A DNA stretch of 64,000 nt from Bacteroides salyersiae WAL 10018 = DSM 18765 = JCM 12988 (GTDB taxonomy: Bacteria; Bacteroidota; Bacteroidia; Bacteroidales; Bacteroidaceae). Below the pieces are notes generated by a model. The model was not told the DNA's origin. It did not search any database and worked only from the letters and a program-made list of their open reading frames with translations. Positions 46,881 through 56,388 of the stretch are shown here, in pieces; position 1 is the stretch's first letter; each line of letters starts with the position of its first letter. The translations under genes and the position numbers were made by a program. The stretch is from the NCBI RefSeq assembly GCF_000381365.1, contig NZ_KB905466.1, positions 2,589,591-2,653,590 of the forward strand. The letters are read 5' to 3'.

Positions 46881-48008
46881 ATGAAGAAAATTCTATTAGT
46901 GTTCGGTACTCGCCCCGAAGCCATCAAGATGGCACCGTTGGTGAAAGAGTTTCAGAAGGATACAGAGCATTTCGAAACAAAAGTATGTGTAACGGCACAG
47001 CATCGGCAGATGCTCGACCAAGTGTTGGAAGTGTTTGGCATTACGCCCGATTATGACCTGAACATCATGGCTCCCAATCAGGACTTATACGACATTACCT
47101 CGAAAGTGCTGTTAGGGCTGCGGGACGTATTGAAGGATTTTGCGCCCGATGTGGTGCTGGTGCACGGCGATACTACCACCTCGATGGCGGCTTCATTGGC
47201 TGCCTTCTACCGGCAGATTGCAGTGGCGCATGTGGAAGCGGGGCTGCGCACATACGACATGCTGTCGCCCTGGCCCGAGGAGATGAACCGCCAGGTGACG
47301 GACCGCATCTGCACGTATTATTTTGCGCCTACCGGGCAATCCCGGCAGAATCTTCTGCGGGAGAACATAGAAGAGAAGAAAATCTTCGTTACCGGCAATA
47401 CGGTGATAGACGCTTTGCTGATGGCGGTCGACATCATTGCTACGAAGACGGGGATGGAAGAACAGATACATAAGGAGATCCAAGAGAAAGGTTACACTGT
47501 GGGCGAACGTGATTATATCCTCGTTACCGGCCACCGCCGTGAGAATTTCGGCGAAGGGTTCCTGCACATCTGTAAGGCTATCAGGGAGTTGGCTTCGAAG
47601 TATCCCGATATAGATATCGTCTACCCTGTGCATCTGAACCCGAATGTGCAGAAACCGGTTTATGAGCTGCTGTCCGGACTGGATAACGTTTTTCTGATCT
47701 CTCCGTTGGACTACCTGCCTTTTATTTATGCCATGCAGCACTCCATCTTGTTGCTGACCGATAGCGGGGGTGTACAGGAAGAGGCGCCTTCGTTGGGCAA
47801 ACCGGTGCTTGTGATGCGCAACACCACCGAACGGCCCGAAGCGGTGGAAGCTGGAACAGTGAAACTGGTGGGCACGGATGCCGAGACCATTGTGGGCAAC
47901 GTAGTGGAATTGTTGCGTAACAAAGAACTTTACAAGCGTATGTCCGAGACGCACAATCCTTACGGTGATGGTCAGGCTTGCGAAAGAATCGTGAACGCTC
48001 TCAAGTAG
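46881..48008 (+). CDS. wecB: UDP-N-acetylglucosamine 2-epimerase (non-hydrolysing)
   Basis: 375 aa, cytoplasmic. Family motifs are [61 protein letters not shown], and [17 protein letters not shown] with NTTERPE. It interconverts UDP-GlcNAc and UDP-ManNAc; with WecC it yields UDP-ManNAcA. It is 2 bp after wecC. Its last 37 nt overlap, in the opposite direction, the 3' end of the GT4 gene at 47972, so both C-termini are encoded by the two strands of one segment. Confidence 0.95.
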   Translation: MKKILLVFGTRPEAIKMAPLVKEFQKDTEHFETKVCVTAQHRQMLDQVLEVFGITPDYDLNIMAPNQDLYDITSKVLLGLRDVLKDFAPDVVLVHGDTTTSMAASLAAFYRQIAVAHVEAGLRTYDMLSPWPEEMNRQVTDRICTYYFAPTGQSRQNLLRENIEEKKIFVTGNTVIDALLMAVDIIATKTGMEEQIHKEIQEKGYTVGERDYILVTGHRRENFGEGFLHICKAIRELASKYPDIDIVYPVHLNPNVQKPVYELLSGLDNVFLISPLDYLPFIYAMQHSILLLTDSGGVQEEAPSLGKPVLVMRNTTERPEAVEAGTVKLVGTDAETIVGNVVELLRNKELYKRMSETHNPYGDGQACERIVNALK

Positions 48009-49174
48009 CGTGCACTGACTGTTTCGATATTTATCTTTTCACGAATGATCCGTTCGGATTCTTTTCCCATCTTTTTGCATAGTGCAGGAGAAGAGAACAA
48101 TTCGCTGATCTTTTCGGCCAGACTGTCTGCATCACCCTCTTTGAAAAAGAAGCCGTTCTTGCCATCGATCACCAGGTCACGTTCTGTGCCGTCACATACC
48201 GAGCAGAGCACCGGCATGCCGTAGGTCATGGCGTCGTTGATGGAAAGTCCGCCCATACCGGCCAGTACATATACGGTAGATTCGTTCATATAAGCACCTA
48301 GCTTTTCCGGGTCGTAGACTGCGCCGATGAACCGGATGGAATCTGTCAACCCCGATTCGGCTGCTTGTTGTTTCAGATGTTTTAGTTCCGGTCCGTCGCC
48401 GACAATCACCAACTCGGCATCGGGGAAAGAGTGGATCGTCCGGTGGAAAGCGTTGATCAGTAAATCCACCCGTTTCCATTTCACTAAGCGTCCGATGTGT
48501 AGAAGCCGCCTTTCGGAGGGCGGGAGCAGCGGGGTGGAGTTTACTACGGTTTCTTTTTCTTTCAATAAGGCTTCCGTATCTGTGGAGTTGTATGTGACGT
48601 GTATCTGTTCTCTTTTTACTCCGTAAGAGGGGAGGATCTCGTAGGCCACTGTAGAGTAGTTCAATGTTCCTGCCGTCCGGGCGTAGCAGTATTTACGAAT
48701 CCGGGCTGTGAACCATTGTTTCAGATAGAACCCTGGACCGGTGCTAAGCAGGCGCATATTCTCGTCGTACATCGGGTTGGCACGGAAGTATTCTTTTATT
48801 TTTCCATAGGGTGGGGTTTGGAAGGGGATCTCCCGGATTACCAGTTGGGTGTTGCACTCTTTCATTACCCGCCGGAGCTTGGGCTGAAAGAATATTTGCA
48901 GGAAGTAGGGCCAGCCCATGACAAGTATGTCGGGCTTTTCTTTGCGTACGATGTCCGGCAATGCGGGATAAGCGCTTTTGCCGTAGAACATCTTTTTCTC
49001 CTCTGTCGTGAGGTGCTTATAGGTACCGCCTTCCACCATTTTTACTCCCTTGCCGATGGTGGCGTTTCCTTTTTGGGGAGTGACTACGGTGATTTCTACT
49101 CCTTTAGTGCACAGCTTGTTGAGCATGGCGCTGAGGTAATGCGGTATTCCTCCGAAGGTATAAAGTACTTTCAT
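47972..49174 (-). CDS. Family 4 glycosyltransferase (GT-B fold)
   Basis: 400 aa. The N-terminal half starts [19 protein letters not shown]. The C-terminal GT4 donor domain has [38 protein letters not shown] and [18 protein letters not shown]; a Ser-Ile-Asn segment replaces the more usual E-x7-E first Glu. It is the last gene of the metG-flippase-GT run. Its stop codon lies within wecB on the other strand (37-nt convergent overlap). Its ATG overlaps the stop codon of the GT2 gene upstream by one base. The sugar is unknown. Confidence 0.88.
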   Translation of the reverse strand: MKVLYTFGGIPHYLSAMLNKLCTKGVEITVVTPQKGNATIGKGVKMVEGGTYKHLTTEEKKMFYGKSAYPALPDIVRKEKPDILVMGWPYFLQIFFQPKLRRVMKECNTQLVIREIPFQTPPYGKIKEYFRANPMYDENMRLLSTGPGFYLKQWFTARIRKYCYARTAGTLNYSTVAYEILPSYGVKREQIHVTYNSTDTEALLKEKETVVNSTPLLPPSERRLLHIGRLVKWKRVDLLINAFHRTIHSFPDAELVIVGDGPELKHLKQQAAESGLTDSIRFIGAVYDPEKLGAYMNESTVYVLAGMGGLSINDAMTYGMPVLCSVCDGTERDLVIDGKNGFFFKEGDADSLAEKISELFSSPALCKKMGKESERIIREKINIETVSARYLRAFTILSQA

Positions 49175-50100
49175 TATTGTAGATAATTAGCGTTTCTCAG
49201 TTTGCTTTGTTTCCGGAACTTTCTGACTTCGGCAGTTCGTTTCAGCAATCGTGTAGTTATGATGACGTATGTACCAGCCGTTTTTGCTTTTCCTTTGACA
49301 AGAGCTATTAAGGATTTTTTGACACATGCCAGTACGCTGTAGCCAAATGCTTTCTTAAAAGAATAATTAATATTGGCATATTCCGTCAGATGGTAGATTT
49401 GTTCGGAACGTAGGAAGACTTCATGGCTGATTGTCCTGTTTTCACGGTCGTGGCAACCGAATACTTTAGGGGAATAGCCGATGAGATAACCGTGATGTTT
49501 GATGCGATTAGCGTAGTCCACGTCTTCGCCGTAATGATAGAAAAGTGGAGAAAAACCACCTACGGTTCGCAACACATTGCACGGAATCATCCAGAAAGCG
49601 GCATTGACGAAAGGCAGAGGGATGAGTCCGGACTGTCCGTTTGTTTCTTGCCGGATTTTCAGTTCTTGCTTTTTCACCTCTTCCAGATTGTTGAGATTGG
49701 AGTAACCGGCAAAGCCTTGTTCCAACTTCTCTCCCGAACCGGTCAGATGTATGGGCGAGAGAATGCCGTAGCGGGGATGGCTCCGACTTAGTTCACTCAG
49801 TTCTCCAAGTACTTTGGCATCGATCCAGGCGTCTTGGTTCAAGAGGAAAACAGCATCGTATCCTTCTTTTAGGGCGATTTTCATGCCGATGTTGTTGGCG
49901 CGTCCGAAACCGAGATTCTCTTTGCTTTTGATAAGGCGGACTTCGGGATAACGGCTCTCGATGAGTGAAACGGTACGGTCTTGCGAAGCATTGTCTATCA
50001 CAACGACATCCGCTTGCTGCTCGGATTGGCGAAGGCTGTTCAGGCAACGGTCTATCCAGCGTTCAAAGTTATAGGATACGATGATGACTAATATTTTCAT
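49174..50100 (-). CDS. Family 2 glycosyltransferase (rhamnosyltransferase-like)
   Basis: 308 aa. The GT2 start is ILVIIVSYNFERWIDRCLNS, with VVIDNASQDRTV and GFGRANNIGMK. The acidic FLLNQDAWID fills the DxD region, and HYGEDVDYANRIKHHGY carries the downstream catalytic-base motif. The layout matches rhamnosyltransferase-like GT2 enzymes, but the donor is not proven. The ATG overlaps the upstream stop (ATGA at 50100-50097), and the end overlaps the next ATG by one base, so translation is coupled on both sides. Confidence 0.88.
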   Translation of the reverse strand: MKILVIIVSYNFERWIDRCLNSLRQSEQQADVVVIDNASQDRTVSLIESRYPEVRLIKSKENLGFGRANNIGMKIALKEGYDAVFLLNQDAWIDAKVLGELSELSRSHPRYGILSPIHLTGSGEKLEQGFAGYSNLNNLEEVKKQELKIRQETNGQSGLIPLPFVNAAFWMIPCNVLRTVGGFSPLFYHYGEDVDYANRIKHHGYLIGYSPKVFGCHDRENRTISHEVFLRSEQIYHLTEYANINYSFKKAFGYSVLACVKKSLIALVKGKAKTAGTYVIITTRLLKRTAEVRKFRKQSKLRNANYLQ

Positions 50101-51014
50101 GAAATTTCCTGTTTTCGTTCTGTTTCAATGGTTTTAACGAGAGAGTCCGATGCACCGCTTACCACTTTCCGGCAAAACATCTTGCCGGATTGTTGCAGTG
50201 CGCTCCAATCTTCCAAAGTCAGCACTTTGATGGATTTCCCATATATAATATAATGTAGGGGTGTCAGGGCAGAGAGTCCTGTATATCCTCCTTCAACGGA
50301 TAATGCGCGGGCGGCAAAGGGAGAATTGAATACAAGCGTCTGTATGCACAATTCGCTGGGTACGAAACTTGTTTTGAAATAACGTACCAACTCTTTTTCG
50401 GTACAAAGTTTTTCATAAACATATTGTGCGCAAGGCAGGGTGATACCCCAATAATCCGAGCCGCAATATATGTCACTTTCCTTATTGCCTATCCGTACGA
50501 TAGGGGCTTTTCGTATGGGAAGCCACTTCATCAGGTGGCGTGATGCCACAATAAATTTATTCTTTAGCCAAAGATTCTCCCATTTCAGGTCGCGGAAAAA
50601 GTGATAGTACACTATTTTGGCGATTTGCCGTTTGTCGGCGGAGCGGGTCAGGTTCATTCCCATGATAAATTCCGTATCCCGATGTTCTTCAAAATACCGG
50701 TGGATTTTTCTGTTCGGCCATAAAGGGTAGTCTTGACCGCTTAAGCATACGATACGCGTATACTCTATGCCACTGTGTAGTACGGCAGCTAACAGCTCCT
50801 TCTGATATTCCACTTGTTCCCAGCCTCCCCAGCTCACCCAATGGCTTTGTACAAAGGTGACCTTGCCTTCCGGCAACAGTTCTTTGAATGGACGGCTGTC
50901 TGCTTTCCGGTCAATATGTACGTAGAAATCAGCATCTTCATCCAATGCTTTAATGAGACGCGACAGATGCGGAGCATCTTTGTATGCTGAAATAATATAG
51001 GCGATCCGGCTCAT
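50097..51014 (-). CDS. GT14-like beta-1,6-N-acetylglucosaminyltransferase (core-2/I-branching type)
   Basis: 305 aa from the start at 51014. I chose that ATG because it overlaps the previous stop (ATGA), and the protein begins MSRIAYIISAYKDAPHLSRL at the domain start. An open frame up to 51293 merely runs antiphase inside the upstream gene. Family traits are FYVHIDRKAD, HWVSWGGWEQVEYQ, RIVCLSGQDYPLWP, YCGSDYWGITLPCA and FVPSELCIQTLVFNS. By family it adds a beta-linked GlcNAc or xylose branch; the substrate here is unknown. It is one of five tightly coupled genes. Confidence 0.87.
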   Translation of the reverse strand: MSRIAYIISAYKDAPHLSRLIKALDEDADFYVHIDRKADSRPFKELLPEGKVTFVQSHWVSWGGWEQVEYQKELLAAVLHSGIEYTRIVCLSGQDYPLWPNRKIHRYFEEHRDTEFIMGMNLTRSADKRQIAKIVYYHFFRDLKWENLWLKNKFIVASRHLMKWLPIRKAPIVRIGNKESDIYCGSDYWGITLPCAQYVYEKLCTEKELVRYFKTSFVPSELCIQTLVFNSPFAARALSVEGGYTGLSALTPLHYIIYGKSIKVLTLEDWSALQQSGKMFCRKVVSGASDSLVKTIETERKQEIS

Positions 51015-52009
51015 TTCTTTTGTTTTTGAAGGATGGACTGATTGATGTCGTATAGATCCCGATGAGTACATAAGGCATATAGAGTGGCCAACAGCGCTGT
51101 ATACAGCTTCTTTTGAAAAGGAAATATGCGCATGGCGATGAAGAATTCTCTTATAGCCAGCCTGTAGTGGTGCGCAAAGAAAGCGCCTACCATTCTTCCC
51201 TTGTGCCAGGAAGAAACGTAACGGCGTACTCCTTTTCTGTGGGCGGCAGTGCGGAGCAGTTCGTCGAACATCTGGTCGATCGGATTGTGCCACAGTATGG
51301 GACGTATCTTTTTCCCTTCGCTCGGATTGAGGTAGTAAATGGAAGTGGGATGCTTGGAGTAAGCAATGTCACAAGTAGCGTGCAGCCGTGCCAGTGTGAT
51401 GATATCCTCTCCGGCAGGGATACCGGTGGGAAATCCGCCGAAGGCTTCTATGCTCTGTTTCCGTACGGCATATGAACTCATGTGTAGGGGTGGATTGACG
51501 CCCGATGCCATCTCAAAGTAATTGTCAAGAATCGTATCCGTCCCGTCGAAGGCGAACCGGTCGGGTAGTACAGGGAGAAACGGTTTCTTGCCGGGGCGGC
51601 AGAAATAATAAGAAGTTCCGAATACTCCGCATCGGGGATATTTCTTTATCAGGCCGGCAATAATTTCCAGGTGATTGTCCGTCCATTGGTCGTCTGCATC
51701 CAGAAAAGCTACATATTCATATCGCGACTCGGAAATACCCTTGTTGCGGGCAGCCGATACTCCGGCGTTGGCTTGGCTGATGAGGCGTACCAACGGATAG
51801 TTCTTTTGCATTACCAGAGCAGCCCCATTGTCTGTAGAGCCGTCATCGATCACTAATATTTCTGCCGGAAGTACGGTTTGTGCCAATACCGAGTGGATGG
51901 AACGCTCTATATAGGCCGCTCCGTTATATAGCGGTATCACGACACTGATAGCGGCATGTGCCGGTTTTCCACATTCTGTTTGGTTATTATTCCTTTCTTC
52001 CTGCTTCAT
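51011..52009 (-). CDS. Family 2 glycosyltransferase
   Basis: 332 aa from the ATG at 52009, which lies one base after the flippase stop codon. An upstream in-frame ATG at 52075 would add 22 residues and lie inside the flippase gene. The GT2 domain begins AAISVVIPLYNGAAYIERSI, then ILVIDDGSTDNGA and ARNKGISESRYEYVAFLDAD with the DAD metal motif. PAGEDIITLARL follows in the acceptor region. The stop overlaps the next ATG (ATGA). Donor and acceptor are unknown. Confidence 0.9.
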   Translation of the reverse strand: MKQEERNNNQTECGKPAHAAISVVIPLYNGAAYIERSIHSVLAQTVLPAEILVIDDGSTDNGAALVMQKNYPLVRLISQANAGVSAARNKGISESRYEYVAFLDADDQWTDNHLEIIAGLIKKYPRCGVFGTSYYFCRPGKKPFLPVLPDRFAFDGTDTILDNYFEMASGVNPPLHMSSYAVRKQSIEAFGGFPTGIPAGEDIITLARLHATCDIAYSKHPTSIYYLNPSEGKKIRPILWHNPIDQMFDELLRTAAHRKGVRRYVSSWHKGRMVGAFFAHHYRLAIREFFIAMRIFPFQKKLYTALLATLYALCTHRDLYDINQSILQKQKK

Positions 52010-52010
52010 A

Positions 52011-53465
52011 TTATTTCTTTTTCCCGGGCAGTTTTTTGCCGATGAACTGAAGGCTTTCTTTGAAAATGGAGACACGGCTTCCCCACATCAGCAAGCAATA
52101 AAGTGCGGCACTGATTCCTATTTTGGCGGCAAACAAGAGATATAAGTTAGAAACTCCGCATGTCACATACCAGGTGATTGCCATTGTTGCCGATGCGATG
52201 ATGGCAAACGGGAGTATGTCCTTCAGTGCCATCCAAAAGCTTAAGCGTATTTCTCTCCAGACAAAATACTGCCATACGGGTAACCAGAGAATATTGAGAC
52301 AGACAAAACATTGTATCATTACGGCAATACCGTAAGGATAGCTCACAAGCATTGCAGTTAGTTGCAGCAGGCTCAATACGATGGTGTTCCACATGTAAAT
52401 GTTGGATTTTCCCTTACTGATGACCAGATTGGAATACAGGGTGATGATGGGCATGAATGCCCCCCAGATACAGAGCATTTGCAGCATAGGGACACAAGGA
52501 AGCCATTTTTCCGTAATGGTGATAACGATAAATTCGCGGGCTATGAATGCCAGTCCCAACATGGCCGGAAAGGATAGGAATGCGGTAAAACGGAGCATTT
52601 TCCGCAGGACGCCCAACTGGCGTGCCGGGTCATTGGAGACTTCTGTCAGGACGGGTTGTGCTACGCTGCTTACCGTACCGCTGATGAAAGAGTATCCCAT
52701 AGTGTTCCATTTGTTGGACTGGGTGTAGTAGCCCACTTCCTGTTCCGTGAAGAAACGGCCTAACAGGGTAGACAGAATGTTATTATTGGCTTGTGTAAAG
52801 ATGTTGGTCACCAATATTTTGCTGCTGAAGCCGAACATCGATTTCAGTGGACGGAAGTTAATGTGAAAGGTCGGTCTCCACGGAGAGAAGTACCAGAATG
52901 AGAGATTCACGACAGTGATAAATGTCAGGGTTTGTGTGGCTATGCCCCAATAAGACATTCCGTTGTATGCCATGAGGACGCCTACCGTCCCCGACAACAG
53001 CAATGCGGGTATCTGTGCCATTGTCTTCTGTTTTACCATCAGGTTCCGGAACAGATAAGCGTTGTGGGCTGTTGCCGTACTGGATATTAGGAAACCGAGA
53101 AAAACATAACGTGCCAGCGGTGTGAGATCGGGGTTATTGTAAAAGTCGGCAATGAATGGGGCACAGAAAAAGAGAAGGATGTATATTCCGACTCCCGTGA
53201 GTGTGCTGAACCAGAATACGGCATTATAGTCTTCGTGGCTCACTTTCTGTTTATTGGCCAGTGCCACGGTAAACCCGCTTTCCTGCAACGTGCCGGCTAT
53301 GGCGGAGAAAATAGCGAGCATGCCTATCATGCCATAGTCGGAAGCATCCAATAAACGGGCAAGGACTATTCCGAAGCCCAGATTCAACAACTGCTGTGCG
53401 CCGTTGCTGAACCCTCCCCAGAATAGTCCTTTCGCTGTTTTCTCTTTTAGTGATGATTCCCCCAT
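52011..53465 (-). CDS. Wzx/MATE-type oligosaccharide flippase
   Basis: 484 aa with about 12-14 transmembrane helices. The opening GESSLKEKTAKGLFWGGFSN and LLDASDYGMIGMLAIFSAIA are typical of polysaccharide-biosynthesis flippases of the MOP superfamily (MviN/MATE-like). It should turn undecaprenyl-PP-linked oligosaccharide to the periplasmic face of the inner membrane. It lies 51 bp after metG and 1 bp before the GT2 gene. No Wzy polymerase accompanies it in the window. Confidence 0.9.
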   Translation of the reverse strand: MGESSLKEKTAKGLFWGGFSNGAQQLLNLGFGIVLARLLDASDYGMIGMLAIFSAIAGTLQESGFTVALANKQKVSHEDYNAVFWFSTLTGVGIYILLFFCAPFIADFYNNPDLTPLARYVFLGFLISSTATAHNAYLFRNLMVKQKTMAQIPALLLSGTVGVLMAYNGMSYWGIATQTLTFITVVNLSFWYFSPWRPTFHINFRPLKSMFGFSSKILVTNIFTQANNNILSTLLGRFFTEQEVGYYTQSNKWNTMGYSFISGTVSSVAQPVLTEVSNDPARQLGVLRKMLRFTAFLSFPAMLGLAFIAREFIVITITEKWLPCVPMLQMLCIWGAFMPIITLYSNLVISKGKSNIYMWNTIVLSLLQLTAMLVSYPYGIAVMIQCFVCLNILWLPVWQYFVWREIRLSFWMALKDILPFAIIASATMAITWYVTCGVSNLYLLFAAKIGISAALYCLLMWGSRVSIFKESLQFIGKKLPGKKK

Positions 53466-53516
53466 GATAGTACGTCTGCTTTTTTGTTGGAATATCCGTT
53501 TGAGGCGCTTTACCGC

Positions 53517-55559
53517 TTATTTTACTTCGCTGCCGGGCTTCACTTCTTTCAATAGCGAAGTGACGGCCAGCGAGCCATCGTAATTTTCGGCAGAAAGAAT
53601 CATGCCTTCACTTACCAGTCCGTTTTTGAACTGGCGCGGAGCCAGATTGGCGATGAACAACACCTGCTTACCTACCAATTCTTCCGGTTGATAATGCTGG
53701 GCGATACCGCTAACGATCGTACGGTTTTCTAAGCCGTCGGCGATCTTGAATTTCAGTAACTTCTTCATCTTGGGCACCATCTCGCATTCCAATACTGTAC
53801 CTACGCGGATATCCAATTTTTCAAAATCATCGAATGAGATGACCGGCTTGATCGGGTTGGCTTTGTAATTGGAGGCCTCATTTGCTTTTTTGGTTGCGAG
53901 CAATTTGTCTACCTGCGCTTGGATGACATCGTCTTCTATCTTTTCGAACAGTAATTCGGGAGTTCCTAATTGATGTCCGGTAGGAAGCAAGTCTGTTTGT
54001 CCCAATTCTGCCCAATCGAAATTGTCCATGTTCAGCATCTTGCGAAGTTTGTCGCTGCTGAATGGCAGGAACGGTTCGAAAGCGATGGCAAGGTTGGCAA
54101 CTAACTGTAAGGAGATATTCAGAATGGTAGCAACGCGTGTCATGTCGGTCTTTGCAAGTTTCCACGGTTCGGTATCTGCCAGATACTTGTTTCCGATGCG
54201 AGCCAGATTCATTGCTTCTTTCTGGGCATCACGGAACTTGAATACATCGAGCAACTTTTCTACTTCTGCCTTTACATCGGCAAATTCTTTCAGTGTTTCG
54301 CGGTCATAGTCCGTCAGCTCTCCCGCGGCAGGGACTACACTGTCAAAGTATTTTTTTGTAAGCTGCAGAGCCCGGTTTACGAAGTTGCCATACACGGCCA
54401 CCAATTCGTTGTTATTGCGTGCCTGGAAGTCTTTCCATGTGAAATCGTTATCTTTGGTTTCCGGTGCATTGGCGGTCAGTACATAGCGGAGCACGTCCTG
54501 CTTGCCGGGGAAGTCTTCCAGATATTCATGCAACCATACGGCCCAATTGCGCGAAGTGGAAATCTTATCGCCTTCAAGGTTGAGGAATTCGTTGCTCGGC
54601 ACGTTGTCCGGCAGAATGTAACTGCCTTCGGCTTTCAGCATGGCCGGGAACACGATACAGTGGAATACGATGTTGTCTTTTCCGATAAAATGGATAAGAC
54701 GCGTTTTAGGATCTTTCCACCAAGTTTCCCAAGTGTCGGGCAATAACTCTTTCGTGTTGGAGATATAGCCGATAGGAGCGTCGAACCATACATAGAGAAC
54801 TTTCCCTTCGGCACCTTCTACCGGAACAGGAATCCCCCAGTCGAGGTCGCGGCTTACGGCACGTGGTTGCAGCCCCATGTCGAGCCAGCTTTTGCATTGT
54901 CCGTATACGTTAGGACGCCATTCCTTATGATCTTCCAGAATCCATTGGCGCAGCCATGTTTCATGCTTATCCAACGGGAGATACCAGTGGGTGGTTTCTT
55001 TCATCACCGGTTTGCTGCCACTGATGGCACTCTTCGGATTGATAAGGTCTGTCGGTGAAAGGGAAGTTCCGCACTTTTCGCATTGGTCGCCGTAAGCTCC
55101 TTCCGAATGGCAGTGCGGGCATTCGCCTGTGATATAGCGGTCGGCAAGGAACTGGTGCGCTTCTTCATCGTAGTATTGCTCTGACGTTTTTTCGATAAAT
55201 TCTCCTTTATCATACAACTTCCTGAAGAAGTCTGAGGCCAGTGCATGGTGCGTTTTTGAGGAAGTACGGCTGTATACGTCGAATGAGATGCCGAACTCTT
55301 CAAAAGATTTCTTTATGAGGAAATGATAACGGTCTACTACATCTTGTGGAGTGATACCTTCTTTCTTGGCACGGATTGTGATAGGCACACCGTGTTCATC
55401 CGAACCGCCGATAAAGAGTACGTCTTCTTTTTTCAATCTCAGATAACGGACATAGATATCTGCCGGCACGTATACACCTGCCAGATGTCCGATATGAACA
55501 GGCCCGTTGGCATATGGCAGAGCCGAGGTCACTGTGGTTCTTTTAAAGTTCTTTTCCAT
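53517..55559 (-). CDS. metG: Methionyl-tRNA synthetase
   Basis: 680 aa from the ATG at 55559; the 16-codon in-frame extension upstream lacks conserved sequence. The HIGH motif is in [14 protein letters not shown], and the KMSKS equivalent is DKISTSRNW. The zinc knuckle is [18 protein letters not shown]. The C-terminal EMAP/Trbp111-like tRNA-binding domain ([20 protein letters not shown] to the end) is present, as in long bacterial MetRS. It charges tRNA-Met. It is the first gene of the run that continues into the flippase and glycosyltransferases. Confidence 0.97.
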   Translation of the reverse strand: MEKNFKRTTVTSALPYANGPVHIGHLAGVYVPADIYVRYLRLKKEDVLFIGGSDEHGVPITIRAKKEGITPQDVVDRYHFLIKKSFEEFGISFDVYSRTSSKTHHALASDFFRKLYDKGEFIEKTSEQYYDEEAHQFLADRYITGECPHCHSEGAYGDQCEKCGTSLSPTDLINPKSAISGSKPVMKETTHWYLPLDKHETWLRQWILEDHKEWRPNVYGQCKSWLDMGLQPRAVSRDLDWGIPVPVEGAEGKVLYVWFDAPIGYISNTKELLPDTWETWWKDPKTRLIHFIGKDNIVFHCIVFPAMLKAEGSYILPDNVPSNEFLNLEGDKISTSRNWAVWLHEYLEDFPGKQDVLRYVLTANAPETKDNDFTWKDFQARNNNELVAVYGNFVNRALQLTKKYFDSVVPAAGELTDYDRETLKEFADVKAEVEKLLDVFKFRDAQKEAMNLARIGNKYLADTEPWKLAKTDMTRVATILNISLQLVANLAIAFEPFLPFSSDKLRKMLNMDNFDWAELGQTDLLPTGHQLGTPELLFEKIEDDVIQAQVDKLLATKKANEASNYKANPIKPVISFDDFEKLDIRVGTVLECEMVPKMKKLLKFKIADGLENRTIVSGIAQHYQPEELVGKQVLFIANLAPRQFKNGLVSEGMILSAENYDGSLAVTSLLKEVKPGSEVK

Positions 55560-55604
55560 TGATATAGGGATTATTTTTATGATTCTCTTATCATTAATAG
55601 CCCA

Positions 55605-55612
55605 CAAAGGTA
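55605..55612 (-). promoter_or_regulatory. -7 box for metG
   Basis: TACCTTTG on the minus strand matches TAnnTTTG, 46 nt before the ATG at 55559. No clear -33 TTG is seen. Confidence 0.45.
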
Positions 55613-55709
55613 GGGAAATTCTTTTTTATTTCTTGTTTTTGCTGATAATAGAAATGTATTTAATACGTTTTTACTCTTCCGGGATACGAAATTCTTTTTG
55701 TGATCGTGA

Positions 55710-56387
55710 TCAGGGAGTCAAATCGATGAAATAATGCCAGAGGAAAATAGTATCATTGGATATGTTTCTTTTATGGCAGGATGCAAACTTTTCGACGGAT
55801 CCAAGCAATGAGACTTTGGCTAATTGTTCATCTTCTGTCCAATCTATGGACTCGTTTATGCTGTTTTGCGATTGATAAATCACCCAACCATTTACTTTTG
55901 AAAACCACTCTTCAATGGTTCGGCTTTGCACATACGCAAACATTCCGCACTCTTTGAGATGCTTTGAATGTTCTCCTTTTTTGAAACGTTCTATTCCGCC
56001 TCGTTCTCCATAAACGTATTCTTGATTGTTGGATGTCTCAGAGAAACGTTTAGCCTCAAACTCCATTATCGGAATAACCTTTGAATTTCTGGTATTGATA
56101 TATACACCGATATCCGTTTCTCTTGTAGAGCTTGCTTGTGGCGGGTTTTTACTGAATTCATATGGCAGATACCCTCCGTTTTCACAATTACATAAGTTGA
56201 AATGGCGGACTAAAAGGTTGCTAATCCAATTTTCCCTGACAGAATCTTTATTTTGATTATAGTAGTGTGGAAAATCTGCTATGTGATTGTCAATGAATGA
56301 TACAATTTGTTCTACTTCGTGTTTGGGAGGAACTGATAAATCATTCGGTTGTGGCAATTGATATGAAGGCAAACTATCTTTGAACAT
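55710..56387 (-). CDS. Putative PD-(D/E)xK nuclease, restriction partner of the adjacent methylase
   Basis: 225 aa, no signal or membrane segment. I do not recognise the family by name. Residues 91-114 have the spacing of a PD-(D/E)xK active site: Asp92 in TDIGVYI, a beta strand, then Glu111-Ala-Lys113 in IMEFEAKRF. These are followed by conserved-looking YGERGGIERFKKGEHS. The gene starts one base after the methylase stop, so both are translated together. The context makes it a likely restriction endonuclease or DNA-cleavage effector. An alternative is a methylase accessory protein. It is AT-richer than metG next door, consistent with transfer. Confidence 0.6.
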   Translation of the reverse strand: MFKDSLPSYQLPQPNDLSVPPKHEVEQIVSFIDNHIADFPHYYNQNKDSVRENWISNLLVRHFNLCNCENGGYLPYEFSKNPPQASSTRETDIGVYINTRNSKVIPIMEFEAKRFSETSNNQEYVYGERGGIERFKKGEHSKHLKECGMFAYVQSRTIEEWFSKVNGWVIYQSQNSINESIDWTEDEQLAKVSLLGSVEKFASCHKRNISNDTIFLWHYFIDLTP

Positions 56388-56388
56388 T

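Noticed and set aside
47193..47954. 253-codon open frame on the minus strand
   Set aside because: It is antisense to wecB. The composition is a shadow of a conserved gene.
51015..51293. N-terminal extension of the GT14-like gene
   Set aside because: It overlaps the GT2 gene in another frame and adds non-conserved, Arg-rich sequence. The ATGA overlap at 51014 gives the natural start.
55710..56387. Type I specificity subunit (HsdS)
   Set aside because: It is too short, has no paired target-recognition domains or conserved coiled coils, and shows a D...ExK pattern instead.
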